Shown: one piece after another, positions 52,439 through 61,569 of the stretch
How the letters are laid out: each line of letters opens with the position of its first letter
How positions within the stretch are numbered: the first letter of the stretch is position 1
Source of the DNA: Bernardetia sp042180575
GTDB taxonomy: Bacteria > Bacteroidota > Bacteroidia > Cytophagales > Bernardetiaceae
Length of the DNA: 64,000 nt
Direction: 5' to 3'
Assembly (NCBI RefSeq): GCF_042180575.1
Contig: NZ_CP170094.1
Span: forward strand, 4,774,001-4,838,000
Made by a program: the position numbers and the translations under genes
The notes under the pieces: model-generated
What the model was told of the DNA's origin: nothing
Seen by the model: only the letters and a program-made list of their open reading frames with translations
The model's database searches: none

Positions 52439-55021
52439 TTATACTTTAAATCCGACTACTAAAATATCATCTATTTGGTCTTCATTGCCTTTCCAATCCT
52501 CCAAAAAGTCTTCTAAAATTTCTTTTTGAGTGTCTAATTCTTGATTGTGATTTTCTAATAATAGATTTTTAAATCGCTTACTCATTACCTTTTTTTGATG
52601 CTCTCCTCCAAATTGGTCTTTATATCCGTCTGAAAATAGATAAAAAGTGGTGTCTTTTTGAATAGGAATGATTACATCTTCAAATTCTATAATGGTTTTC
52701 TTTTTATAGTAGCCTGCAATTGCCTGTTTTACTCCTTTAATTTCGTTTAAATTTCCATTTTGAATATAAATAATTGGTGAATTTGCACCTGCAAACGTAA
52801 GCACGTTTTTTTCTTTATCTATGCAACAAAGAGCTATATCCATTCCGTCACGATTCTTTGTGGTAGCTTGATGCAAACTTTCAGATATTTCTTTATCTAA
52901 TAATTTCAAAATATTGGCTGGTGTAACATTTGAATTATGCAAAACTAAATTATTTAATGCACTTGTTCCCAACATAGACATAAAAGCTCCTGGTACGCCA
53001 TGTCCTGTACAATCACTAACAGCTAACCAAATTTTGTTTTCTACTTCTTTTATCCAATAAAAATCTCCACTTACAATATCACGAGGTTTAAAAAACACAA
53101 AATGACTTTGTAAAAGTTGCTTAAACTGTTGCTCAAGAGGTAAAAGAGCTTGTTGTATGCGTTGAGCATAATTAATACTTGCTGTAATATGGGTATTTTT
53201 GCTCGCTATGGCTGTAAAGGCTTGTTCTAAAGCAGTACTATTTACAGTAATTTCTTCGTTTGCTTGTTGTAAATTTTCAGTAATAGTTTCTAATTCTTCT
53301 TTTTGTTGATTTATTTCTTGGTTTTTGAGAAGAAGAAGGTTATTTGTTCTTCTTTTGAATAAAATATTTCGGTATGCTAAAATTCCAGCACCAACAAGTA
53401 AAATTGCAATCAGAGAAAGCCCCCAAATCAAATAATTTTTTTGATTGAGTTGTGTTTCTTTAAGTTCTAAAAGAGCATCTTGTTTGACTTTTTCTTGTTC
53501 ACTAATATTTCTTTCTAGTTCTTTTTCTTTTTTGAGTAGGTTATATTGGGCTTGTTTTAGAGCTTGTTTTTTCAAAAACTCAAGTTGTTGTAGTTCATTT
53601 TCTTTTTCGATAAGACTAAGTTTGGCTTGTCTTTCTTGTGCTGTGTTTCTTTGCCTTTGAATTTCTAATTGATTGAGAATATTTTTTTGATTGAGTTCTA
53701 AAATTTCTTTTTCCTTTTTTTGTGTATCATAGATAGCATTCAGTTTAGTTATTTGACTTGATTTTTCTTCATCAAGCAAATCATTTTTTGTTTTTGCATA
53801 TAGTTTATAATAGGTATAGGCTTCATCATATTTATTTTGTTTTTCATACAAAGTACTAAGATTTTCATACGCTGTCATTTCTAAATCTGGTGCTTGAATT
53901 TCTTTTGCTATCTTCAAACATTCTTTGGCAGAATATTCAGCCGAATCATATTTATTTTCTAGCTGATAAGCTCTCGCAAATATAATATACGAACTTGCTA
54001 AGGTATATTGGTCTCCAATATCTTGACTAATACTTTTTGCTGTTTTTAAATGTTCTTTTGCTATTTTGATGCTGTTCGTTGTAGAATCGGCAAGATACAA
54101 TTCAGCTATATTATTATGAACATACGCCTCTGTACGAGCATCATTGACATCCTTTGTTAAGATTTTGAGAGCATCTTGAAAGGCTATTAAAGCATCTTTT
54201 TTATTTTTTAAATCTAGTTCTATCAATCCAATATTACTATACGAAATAGCCATTCCTCGTTTATCATCAATTTCTTTTTTGATTTTTAAAGACCTCTTGT
54301 AATAATCTAAAGCCATTTGATTCTCTCCCATTCTTTCATAAACGACTCCTAGATTAGATAGAGAAGTTCCTATTCCAAATTTATAGTCGTTGTCTTCTGC
54401 TATTTTGAGTGATTTTAGATAAACTTCTATGGTTTTGGGATAATCACCTAAGTAGAAATGTACATTCCCTATGTTATTGTAAGTTGCATAAACATCTTCA
54501 TAGGTGCTTTTAGCTTGACGAATTTTTAGAGATTTATCAAAATACTCAAAAGCCAAAGAATAATTGCCTTGATTTTTGGATAAATTTCCTAATTTATTGT
54601 ACATACCTGCTTTATCTACCTCACAATCACAATTTTGATAGAGTTCAAGTGATTTTAACCAAAGCTTTTTTGACTCCTCGTACTTTCCTAAATAATAATA
54701 AGCTATACCTATATGACTATTTGACAAACCTTCTCCTTTCCAATATTTTATTTTTTGTGCTAAACTGATAGCTTCTTGAGCATATTTTTGTGTATTTTCT
54801 AAGTCAGAAGTATAATATTTTTTAGCAATGTCATTCAACATATCGACTTTCTTTTTATTCTCTGGAAGTTGATATACTTGTTCTATCATTTGCTCAATAG
54901 ACAGGTTTTGAGCCATCGTTTTTACTCCATACAAAAATAAGCCTAGCCACAAAATGACAACTAGACTTACTTTTAAACGAAGTTGAGAATGCCCAAAAAA
55001 TTGTTTCAATAAATAAAACAT
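52439..55021 (-). CDS. TPR-containing SpoIIE-type phosphatase
   Basis: The 860-residue protein has an N-terminal hydrophobic segment (LKVSLVVILWLGLFLYGVKT) that exports the TPR region. About eight TPRs lie at about 60-420 (for example YSLAFEYFDKSLKIRQ, AEDNDYKFGIGTSLSNLGVV). A coiled coil at about 430-530 precedes a membrane helix (NYLIWGLSLIAILLVGAGIL). A second coiled coil and a PP2C/SpoIIE domain from about 635 follow, with VSGDFYWIKEVENKIWLAVS, DCTGHGVPGAFMSMLG, RDGMDIALCC and LFSDGYKDQFGG. It resembles adenylate-cyclase-like TPR sensors. It heads an operon with two zinc-finger proteins. Confidence 0.9.
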   Translation of the reverse strand: MFYLLKQFFGHSQLRLKVSLVVILWLGLFLYGVKTMAQNLSIEQMIEQVYQLPENKKKVDMLNDIAKKYYTSDLENTQKYAQEAISLAQKIKYWKGEGLSNSHIGIAYYYLGKYEESKKLWLKSLELYQNCDCEVDKAGMYNKLGNLSKNQGNYSLAFEYFDKSLKIRQAKSTYEDVYATYNNIGNVHFYLGDYPKTIEVYLKSLKIAEDNDYKFGIGTSLSNLGVVYERMGENQMALDYYKRSLKIKKEIDDKRGMAISYSNIGLIELDLKNKKDALIAFQDALKILTKDVNDARTEAYVHNNIAELYLADSTTNSIKIAKEHLKTAKSISQDIGDQYTLASSYIIFARAYQLENKYDSAEYSAKECLKIAKEIQAPDLEMTAYENLSTLYEKQNKYDEAYTYYKLYAKTKNDLLDEEKSSQITKLNAIYDTQKKEKEILELNQKNILNQLEIQRQRNTAQERQAKLSLIEKENELQQLEFLKKQALKQAQYNLLKKEKELERNISEQEKVKQDALLELKETQLNQKNYLIWGLSLIAILLVGAGILAYRNILFKRRTNNLLLLKNQEINQQKEELETITENLQQANEEITVNSTALEQAFTAIASKNTHITASINYAQRIQQALLPLEQQFKQLLQSHFVFFKPRDIVSGDFYWIKEVENKIWLAVSDCTGHGVPGAFMSMLGTSALNNLVLHNSNVTPANILKLLDKEISESLHQATTKNRDGMDIALCCIDKEKNVLTFAGANSPIIYIQNGNLNEIKGVKQAIAGYYKKKTIIEFEDVIIPIQKDTTFYLFSDGYKDQFGGEHQKKVMSKRFKNLLLENHNQELDTQKEILEDFLEDWKGNEDQIDDILVVGFKV

Positions 55022-55068
55022 CTTACTTTAATCTATTTTGTAATATAATTATCTCATAAAGATAAAAA

Positions 55069-56568
55069 TTAAAGTTCATATTCTTCCAAGAAAACGACAC
55101 TTTTTATCATATCATCATGCAGAACTCTGTCCTTTTGTAAAGGTTCTACGTAATTTCTATAATTTGATAAAAATTCTTCTAGTTTTTCTGATGTTTTTAA
55201 AGGTCTTCTAAATTCTATTGCTTGTGCTGCAGCCATGAGTTCTATTCCCAAAATTCGTTTTACATTTTGAAGAATTTTATAGAGTTTTGTTGCTGCATTT
55301 GCTCCCATACTTACGTGGTCTTCTTGTCCTTTTGAGGAAATAATACTGTCCACACTTGCAGGGCTGCAAAGTTGTTTATTTTGACTAACTATCGAAGCTG
55401 CTGTATATTGCGCTATCATCATTCCTGAATGCAAGCCCGAATCACGCACCAAAAAAGGAGGTAAGTTTCGTTCTCCTGCCATCAATAAATAGGTTCTTCG
55501 TTCCGAAATACTTCCTAATTCTGCTAGTGCAATCGCAGCAAAATCTAATGAAATAGCTAAAGGTTGTCCGTGAAAATTTCCTCCTGAAAGAATTTTGTCT
55601 TCATCAGGAAAAACATTTGGATTGTCTGTAACAGAATTAATTTCACACTCAAAAACAGAATTGATATACGTAAAAGCATCTTTACTTGCTCCCTGTACTT
55701 GTGGCATACAACGGAAAGAATAAGGGTCTTGAACGTGTGCTTTGGGCTGCGCCATAATTTCACTTCCTTCCAAAAGCTCTCTAATTGTTTTTGCTGTGGC
55801 AATTTGTCCTTTGTGTGGACGAATTTTGTGTGTAAGCTCATCAAAAGGTTCAGAACGGCATAAAAAAGCATCTGCTGAAAGCGCACCGATGGTATCGCCA
55901 ATAGTATTTAGATTTTCAGCTTCTACCATGCACGCAACGCCATAAGCACTCATAAACTGAGTTCCGTTGAGCATTGCCAAGCCTTCTTTTGCCTTTAATT
56001 TTATTGGATTCCAGTTATTTTGTTTTAAAATATCTTCTGCTTGGTGTTTTTGATAAACTCCATCTTTATTTTTAATCTGAACAACTCCCATTCCAATAAC
56101 AGGTAAGGCAAGATGAGCCAAAGGAGCTAAATCGCCAGATGCACCCAAAGAACCTAATTCATACACAACAGGTAAAATATCTTCATTATAAAAATCAACA
56201 AGTCGTTGAACAGTCTGTAACTGAACGCCTGAATGTCCGTAAGAAAGAGATTGAATTTTGAGAAGGAGCATCAAACGAACTATAAAAGTAGGTACTTCAT
56301 CACCCATTCCACAGGCATGCGACATAACCAAATTTTCTTGTAATTCACTAATCTGTTCTCTAGGGATTTTGTAATTACACAAATAACCAAAACCTGTATT
56401 GACACCATAAACGGCTTCTTCACTCTGTGTAATAAGATTTTCTAGATAGGCTTGCGCTTTTATTATTTGTGCTTTACTTTCTTCTGAAAGCTCTATTTTT
56501 GTGTGATTTTTAGCTATTTGATAAATTTCTTGAATAGAAATAGTTTGATTTGATATTTGATGAAGCAT
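55069..56568 (-). CDS. hutH: Histidine ammonia-lyase
   Basis: The enzyme deaminates histidine to urocanate. The Ala-Ser-Gly that forms the MIO cofactor is in LGSLGASGDLAPLAHLALPV near residue 143. Substrate-binding blocks include YGVNTGFGYLCNY near 58 and NGTQFMSAYGVAC. C-terminal conserved residues are in SSKGQEDHVSMGANAATKLY. The 499 residues are standard. The other hut genes (hutU, hutI, hutG) are not adjacent. It is transcribed toward the phosphatase operon. Confidence 0.95.
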   Translation of the reverse strand: MLHQISNQTISIQEIYQIAKNHTKIELSEESKAQIIKAQAYLENLITQSEEAVYGVNTGFGYLCNYKIPREQISELQENLVMSHACGMGDEVPTFIVRLMLLLKIQSLSYGHSGVQLQTVQRLVDFYNEDILPVVYELGSLGASGDLAPLAHLALPVIGMGVVQIKNKDGVYQKHQAEDILKQNNWNPIKLKAKEGLAMLNGTQFMSAYGVACMVEAENLNTIGDTIGALSADAFLCRSEPFDELTHKIRPHKGQIATAKTIRELLEGSEIMAQPKAHVQDPYSFRCMPQVQGASKDAFTYINSVFECEINSVTDNPNVFPDEDKILSGGNFHGQPLAISLDFAAIALAELGSISERRTYLLMAGERNLPPFLVRDSGLHSGMMIAQYTAASIVSQNKQLCSPASVDSIISSKGQEDHVSMGANAATKLYKILQNVKRILGIELMAAAQAIEFRRPLKTSEKLEEFLSNYRNYVEPLQKDRVLHDDMIKSVVFLEEYEL

Positions 56569-56599
56569 AGAATGACGTAATTTGTGTGTTTTTCTGACT

Positions 56600-57163
56600 T
56601 TATTTTAAACCTAAAGATTTAAAGGTAGATATAAAGTTACAAAAGTAGAAAAATGAAATTGATTCTTTATAAAAAAAATACTGGTCTGCTTCCTCTACAA
56701 TGCCTTCAACAACTGGATTATTATGAATATAATCTAGTTTCTGATGCAAAAATTTATCACTAAAAAGCTCTTCTGCGTGGTTATTTTGCTGCCAAAGTTG
56801 ATAATTTGTATTTCTACTATTTTTCTTGGCTGCTCTTTCGAACATTCACAACATCCATTCTCTTCTGCTTTCTGGTTGATCCCTATCAGAAATAGATTTG
56901 ATAAGACGAGAAGAAGTAAATTTTTTAAAATCACGTAGAATATTAGACAGATTATAGTCTTCCTTTGCTCGTATAATCAAATGAATATGGCTACTCAACC
57001 ACCCAAAAATCTCTAATCCTTTGTTTTCTTGACAATACTTCAAGCTATCCACAACAATATCCTTATATCGTTGCCGAACAAAAATATCTATCCAGTTTAC
57101 AACCGAAAAAGTAATAAAATAAATACCATCAGGATTATTGATACTCTATGCTCTTTCGCTCAT
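56600..57163 (-). pseudogene. REP-associated tyrosine transposase (RAYT) with two in-frame stops
   Basis: From the ATG at 57161-57163 the frame reads MSERA, TAG at 57146-57148, then SINNPDGIYFITFSVVNWID. It continues to FGWLSSHIHLIIRAKEDYNL and ESRREWML, then TGA at 56846-56848, then MFERAAKKNSRNTNYQLWQQ and LDYIHNNPVVEGIVEEAD. This is the order of a Y1/TnpA_REP transposase: HIH is the metal-binding HuH motif, and the conserved tyrosine sits in DYIHNNP. The segment before HIH is about three residues shorter than usual, and the C-terminus is unusual after YFFYKE. Two nonsense codons in one frame indicate decay. Confidence 0.82.
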
Positions 57164-57606
57164 ATTTTTTTATTGGAAAGATACAGTTTTTTGTAGATAA
57201 ACTAAGCTCAACAACTAAACAAGTATTAAAATACTTGTTTAGTTGTTGAGCTTAGTTTATAACAAAGATCTATCAGTTATATAAATCTTCAGATTTATGT
57301 GACAAAGTAATTACAAAAATACCTACTTGCTGAGAACTACGGAGTAGTTATTAACTAATTGATTATCAATAACTTACAAATAAGTCTTAAAAAAATAAAA
57401 TTCTGTTTTTCAGTCAAAAAGTATTCGAATAATAACTTTTATAGTTCAAATCCAAATTTTATTCTTTTGGTAAACAATATTTATATGTTGTATAATCAGT
57501 TTTTTGAGTTTTCCGTAGTTCCCAGTACTTGACTTGCAAATCTTAGATTTGCTGAAATGATAGGTCGTAGTCATCGCTGCGCTAAAGACAACGCCCAACA
57601 GTTGTT
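57164..57606. other. Gene-free region with palindromes between RAYT and IS110
   Basis: It holds the 64-bp palindrome at 57197-57260, a hairpin GCAAATC-TTA-GATTTGC at about 57536-57552, and a further inverted pattern GTCATCGCTGCGCTAAAGAC near 57570. No credible gene is present. Confidence 0.5.
57197..57260. repeat. Near-perfect palindrome, two 31-bp arms with 2-bp centre
   Basis: The arm starts ATAAACTAAGCTCAACAACT and ends AAACAAGTATT; the other arm (57230-57260) is its exact complement, and only AA separates them. It lies 34 bp from the RAYT start codon. RAYT transposases mobilise hairpin repeats, so this is a candidate substrate, though no second copy exists in this window. Confidence 0.85.
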
Positions 57607-57756
57607 GTTTTTATTTTCGATCTATTCTAAGCCCAACTGGAGTGTGTGCGTGTATGTTTGTCATCGTAACGGCAAACTGAAACTAAAAACCAACCTTTAG
57701 GTTTGTAGTAGATAAAATAGATGTAATTTCTTATCTTGTATTTAAGAATTCATCTA

Positions 57757-57890
57757 GTAGGAAGAGAACCTATGAAACGAGCCAGACTATAAAAATCTAT
57801 CTCTCGAAACAGCCTCTTCCTACCTTTATTCAATCTCAAACTCAAATAGTTTTCGGAGTATTTTTATTGACCTAAAAATAAACTCATTAG
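57757..57890 (+). ncRNA. Candidate IS110 bridge RNA region
   Basis: GTAGGAAGAG (57757-57766) and CTCTTCCTAC (57814-57823) form a 10-bp stem around a 47-nt loop that can pair partly again (CGAG with CTCG). A second stem-loop follows: CAAT (57831-57834) with ATTG (57866-57869), and AAATA with TATTT inside, around an open internal loop. Two successive stem-loops with large internal loops upstream of the recombinase are the known layout of IS110 bridge RNAs. The exact ends are guesses. Confidence 0.4.
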
Positions 57891-57959
57891 ATAAGGTTTT
57901 AAGTCCGATTGAATATGATGAATCATTTTTTAAATTAGGTAACCCTAAATTAACTTTTT

Positions 57960-58973
57960 ATGCAGACTTACCAAAATTTTATAGGCATCGATGTGAGTAA
58001 AGAACATTTAGATATTGCTATTCTTCAAGAAGGAAAGTTAGTAGATCACCAGCGTATTGCAAATAATTTAAAGACAATACAGACCTATCTTTTTTCTTTT
58101 CAAGACCTTTATGAGCTAGAGAAAAGTTTGTTTTGTATGGAACATACAGGTATGTATATCAACTGGCTTGTTATCGCTTTGATGAAATTTGATTGTGCCA
58201 TTTGGGTAGAAAATGCTATTCAAATTAAACGTTCTATGGGTGTCAAAAAGCTCAAAAGCGACAAAGTTGATGCTGAAAATATCGCAGCTTATGCCTTTCG
58301 TTTTCAAGACAAAGCGAACTTATATACTCCTCCTACTCAAGAGCTAGAAACCCTAAAAACCTTGCAGACACTACGAAAAAAGCTAGTTACTCATAGACAG
58401 GAGCTAGAAACCTACGTTAGTGAGCAGAGTCAATTTAGCAAAGCGTCTATTCAGCAGCTTCTAGAGGAAAGCTCTAAAACAACGTTGGAACACTTGAGTC
58501 TTCGCATAGAAGAAATAGAAAAACAAATGCATCAAATTATCAAAGATGACCCTGAGCTTAAAGAACTCTATCGGCTCACCACTTCTGTAGTAGGTGTTGG
58601 AAAAGTAACAGCGATTCAGTTACTAGTAGCTACCGACGGGTTTACCAAATTTGATACTGCCAAACAACTAGCTTCTTATTGTGGTGTTGTGCCTTTTGAA
58701 AATTCATCTGGAAAATTTAAAGGAAGGGCAAGAGTGTCAAAAATGGCGAACAAAACCCTCAAAACAGCTTTGCACATGTGTGCTTTATCTGCTATGAAAG
58801 TAGAGGGGGAGATGAGAGATTACTACCTAAGAAAAGTAGCCGAAGGAAAGAACAAAATGAGTGTGATTAATGCCTTACGAAATAAAATTATACAACGCAT
58901 TTTTGCCTGTGTAAAAAACAAAACTTTATACGATAGAAAGGGAATAAATTTTAACAATTTTTCTAAAGGTTAG
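57960..58973 (+). CDS. IS110-family DEDD transposase
   Basis: The 337-residue recombinase has the RuvC-like domain with the first aspartate in FIGIDVSKEHLDIAIL, a glutamate in SLFCMEHTGMYINWL and aspartates in KLKSDKVDAENIAAYAF. A coiled-coil linker lies at about 130-195. The Tnp domain has GVGKVTAIQLLVATDGFTKF, QLASYCGVVPFENSSG and the catalytic serine region SKMANKTLKTALHMCALSAM. All motifs are intact, so the enzyme may be active. Family members use a bridge RNA to choose target and donor. Confidence 0.93.
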   Translation: MQTYQNFIGIDVSKEHLDIAILQEGKLVDHQRIANNLKTIQTYLFSFQDLYELEKSLFCMEHTGMYINWLVIALMKFDCAIWVENAIQIKRSMGVKKLKSDKVDAENIAAYAFRFQDKANLYTPPTQELETLKTLQTLRKKLVTHRQELETYVSEQSQFSKASIQQLLEESSKTTLEHLSLRIEEIEKQMHQIIKDDPELKELYRLTTSVVGVGKVTAIQLLVATDGFTKFDTAKQLASYCGVVPFENSSGKFKGRARVSKMANKTLKTALHMCALSAMKVEGEMRDYYLRKVAEGKNKMSVINALRNKIIQRIFACVKNKTLYDRKGINFNNFSKG

Positions 58974-59093
58974 ACTTGGTTTTACCATAGTTTTCAACGG
59001 CGAGGAAAAATGACATGAGTTTTTTATGGAAAATACACAGTTTAAAGCAAACATATTACTTATATCTTCTCAACAGATGGTAAAAAACAAAAA

Positions 59094-60290
59094 TTAGTTT
59101 TTTGGACTCATCTTTTTAAAAATAAACTGTTCTGTATCTGAAATACTAATTTTTGCACTATTTTTTGTTTCCCATGTCCACAGCAACCATCCATCAATTT
59201 TATATTCTTCTACAAAATCATTTTTCCAAGCAAATAATTGATTAGCAATTTCTTTTGTTGAATGATTATTTTCTTCTATGATTCCAAATTCGCCCATAAT
59301 AATCAATTTATTGCTATTTTGAGATAATTTAAAATAATCAGCATACTGATTTTTCTGATAACTATTAGGGTACAAATGCACATCTACAAAATCTAATTCT
59401 GATTTTTCTATGGCAATTATTGAAGGCTTACCATAAGGTTCTGGTGCATAAAAACCTACACTAACCAACGCATCAATATCTTGAACTAAAATGGCATTTC
59501 TTACCGAAGAAGACCAATACACAAAACTATCCTCAATGAGTTTTGTCTTATCATCTTCTTTACTCATATCATATATTTTTCCATTTGGATGAATTATTTG
59601 TCCATCACTTTGATTCAATGGAGCATGTTCAGAGTGAAAGAAGAATTCGTTGCGAAGTTCGTAAGAAAGAATGGCATTTAAGGGTGCATTTGCTTGTTTG
59701 AGAGATTGAATGAAAGATGTCCAAAAATTGACTTCAAGAACTATTTGATTTTCATCCATATATTGTTGATTCCACCACCAAATATCTGCTTCACTTTCTA
59801 GAGGTGTTCCATACAATTTCAAAGGAATCATATCCAAAGTAATGATTATACTCATTCCTTGTTTTTCAGCTTGAGTTAAAAAATCAGCAACATTTGCCAC
59901 ATATTGCAATTCTAACTTTCCTTCATTATCAGCCATAGATAAAGGATTTAGAAAAACTCTAACTGTATTATAACCTGCTGTATGAAGTTTAGCAAGCATT
60001 TGTTGCGCTTCTTCCGAATCATACATATCGATATTGAATGTACAATGCCCTGTCAATTCAATGCCGTCATAGACAAACTGGCGTACATGTGTATAATTAT
60101 ATCCCATTGGAACAAATCTTTTTTCATTAGATTTATCATAAAACTCTTTAGAGTTATCTATTTTATTACGCACAACAATACGGGAAAATCGTGCTTTTTC
60201 TATACTATTTTCATAAATTTCAGTTTCTTTTGTACAAGAAATAACAATAAGTAGAAAAAGAATAATTGGCACAAAAAGTAAATTTCTCAT
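59094..60290 (-). CDS. GH5-like glycoside hydrolase lipoprotein
   Basis: The 398-residue protein has a lipobox LIVISC near residue 19, so it is membrane-anchored. The TIM-barrel starts at MGYNYTHVRQFVYDGIELTG; the barrel carries NTVRVFLNPLSMADNEG. The acid/base glutamate is in LSYELRNEFFFHSEH near residue 215, and the nucleophile in LIIMGEFGIIEENNHS near 335. The pattern fits GH5/clan-A cellulases or mannanases. Substrate cannot be decided. It follows the MacB-like permease gene by 25 bp on the same strand, but a functional link is unclear. Confidence 0.82.
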   Translation of the reverse strand: MRNLLFVPIILFLLIVISCTKETEIYENSIEKARFSRIVVRNKIDNSKEFYDKSNEKRFVPMGYNYTHVRQFVYDGIELTGHCTFNIDMYDSEEAQQMLAKLHTAGYNTVRVFLNPLSMADNEGKLELQYVANVADFLTQAEKQGMSIIITLDMIPLKLYGTPLESEADIWWWNQQYMDENQIVLEVNFWTSFIQSLKQANAPLNAILSYELRNEFFFHSEHAPLNQSDGQIIHPNGKIYDMSKEDDKTKLIEDSFVYWSSSVRNAILVQDIDALVSVGFYAPEPYGKPSIIAIEKSELDFVDVHLYPNSYQKNQYADYFKLSQNSNKLIIMGEFGIIEENNHSTKEIANQLFAWKNDFVEEYKIDGWLLWTWETKNSAKISISDTEQFIFKKMSPKN

Positions 60291-60315
60291 TTGTCATTAA
60301 TTATATTAAAAAGAA

Positions 60316-61569
60316 TTAAACCGAACGCATCGCTTCGACAGGGTCTAAAATAGCAGCTAAAATAGCAGGAATAATTCCAGCCCCAACTCCAATAACAGTT
60401 GCTACACTTACTCCCAAAATCATATTGCTAACTGAAAGTGAAATCACAAAGGTATCACTAGAAAAAAAGGATAGAAGAGAAACCAAAATAAGTCCTCCAA
60501 TTCCTCCAATAATACAAAGTAAAATAGCTTCCAACAAAAACTGCCACAAAATAAAAGCTCGTTTTGCTCCTAAAGCTTTTTGAACTCCAATCAAAGAAGT
60601 GCGTTCTTTGACAGAAACAAACATGATATTTGCAATCCCAAAACCTCCTACTACTATTGAAAAACTACCAATTATCCACCCTGCAACTGTCAGAACTCCG
60701 ATTACACCATCCAAAAAAACGGCAAACTGCTCAGGTCTATTTAGAGCAAAATTTTCTTCTTCTTTTGGTCGTAGTCCTCGCTTTATTCGTAAAAGTCCTG
60801 TAATTTCTCCTTGTATGTTTTGCAAATCTTTATCCTCCTCAAATCCCTTTATAGAAATAGAAGGTTGAATGCCTGTTTTTCCTTCAGGAATCATTTTGGC
60901 TAAGGTATAATATGGCATAATTGTAATATTATCATTACTGGGAGCATCCAAGAGATTATCGCCTTGTTTTTTAAGAATTCCTATGATTCTAAACTTTCTT
61001 CCTTTGAGTTTAATTACTTTATCAATTGCACTTTCTATATTTTCTTCTCCAAACAAATCTTTTGCTACTGTATTTCCTAAAATAACCACTTCGACGGCTC
61101 TATCAATCTCAATTTGAGTAAAATAACGACCATATTCGATAGGAATATCACTTACAACATTATGTTGAAATGTGATTCCTTGGACTACCAAACCCGAAAG
61201 ACTATTTTTTTTATACTTTGCTGTAAAACCACCACGGATAGCAAAAACAGAAACAGCTTGTGCTTGAGTTAGATTTTTTTCTAAGAAGCGAAACTCTTCC
61301 ATACTTGGATCTGGACGGTTGATGTATTTCCACCACGGATAATCAGAAGCAAAAATCCAAGGCATTTTTTGAACATAAATCACACTTTCTCCCAAAAATG
61401 ACAAACTGCCTTTTATTCCCTTTTCCAATGCATCGACAAAAGTAAGAACGCCAATAATGGCAAAAATACCGATTGTTACACCCAAAAGCGAAAGGAGAGT
61501 TCGTAATAAATTGCTTTTTAATGCTCTCAACGCCATTGAAAGACTTTCTAACCACAAAGAAAAATTCAT
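60316..61569 (-). CDS. MacB/FtsX-type ABC transporter permease
   Basis: The 417-residue protein has an N-terminal helix (LLRTLLSLLGVTIGIFAIIG), a periplasmic MacB-PCD domain at about 60-260 (for example GLVVQGITFQHNVVSDIPIE) and three C-terminal FtsX helices with GGFGIANIMFVSVKERTSLI and GVQKALGAKRAFILWQFLLE. Such permeases usually work with an ATPase and often an adaptor; neither is adjacent. The distant adaptor at 6.8 kb could be a partner but there is no evidence. It is upstream of the GH5-like gene in one operon. Confidence 0.88.
   Translation of the reverse strand: MNFSLWLESLSMALRALKSNLLRTLLSLLGVTIGIFAIIGVLTFVDALEKGIKGSLSFLGESVIYVQKMPWIFASDYPWWKYINRPDPSMEEFRFLEKNLTQAQAVSVFAIRGGFTAKYKKNSLSGLVVQGITFQHNVVSDIPIEYGRYFTQIEIDRAVEVVILGNTVAKDLFGEENIESAIDKVIKLKGRKFRIIGILKKQGDNLLDAPSNDNITIMPYYTLAKMIPEGKTGIQPSISIKGFEEDKDLQNIQGEITGLLRIKRGLRPKEEENFALNRPEQFAVFLDGVIGVLTVAGWIIGSFSIVVGGFGIANIMFVSVKERTSLIGVQKALGAKRAFILWQFLLEAILLCIIGGIGGLILVSLLSFFSSDTFVISLSVSNMILGVSVATVIGVGAGIIPAILAAILDPVEAMRSV

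Larger units (their letters stand above)
57607..58995 (+). mobile_element. IS110-family insertion sequence (ends approximate)
   Basis: The transposase CDS is complete; its 5' non-coding leader is long (about 350 bp) and structured, and the 3' part is short, the layout of the IS110 subgroup. These elements lack terminal inverted repeats, so the boundaries are estimates. The left estimate is set after GTTGTTG and the right before CAACGGCGAGG; both flanks recall the two halves of the dispersed palindrome GTTGTTGG...CAACGGCGAAG. This would mean the element inserted into, or next to, such a repeat. Confidence 0.55.

Noticed and set aside
55069..56568. Complete hut operon
   Set aside because: Only hutH is present; flanking genes are unrelated to histidine breakdown.
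56600..56845. Short separate gene downstream of hutH
   Set aside because: It is in frame with 56849-57163 and is the C-terminal part of one RAYT interrupted by a stop codon.
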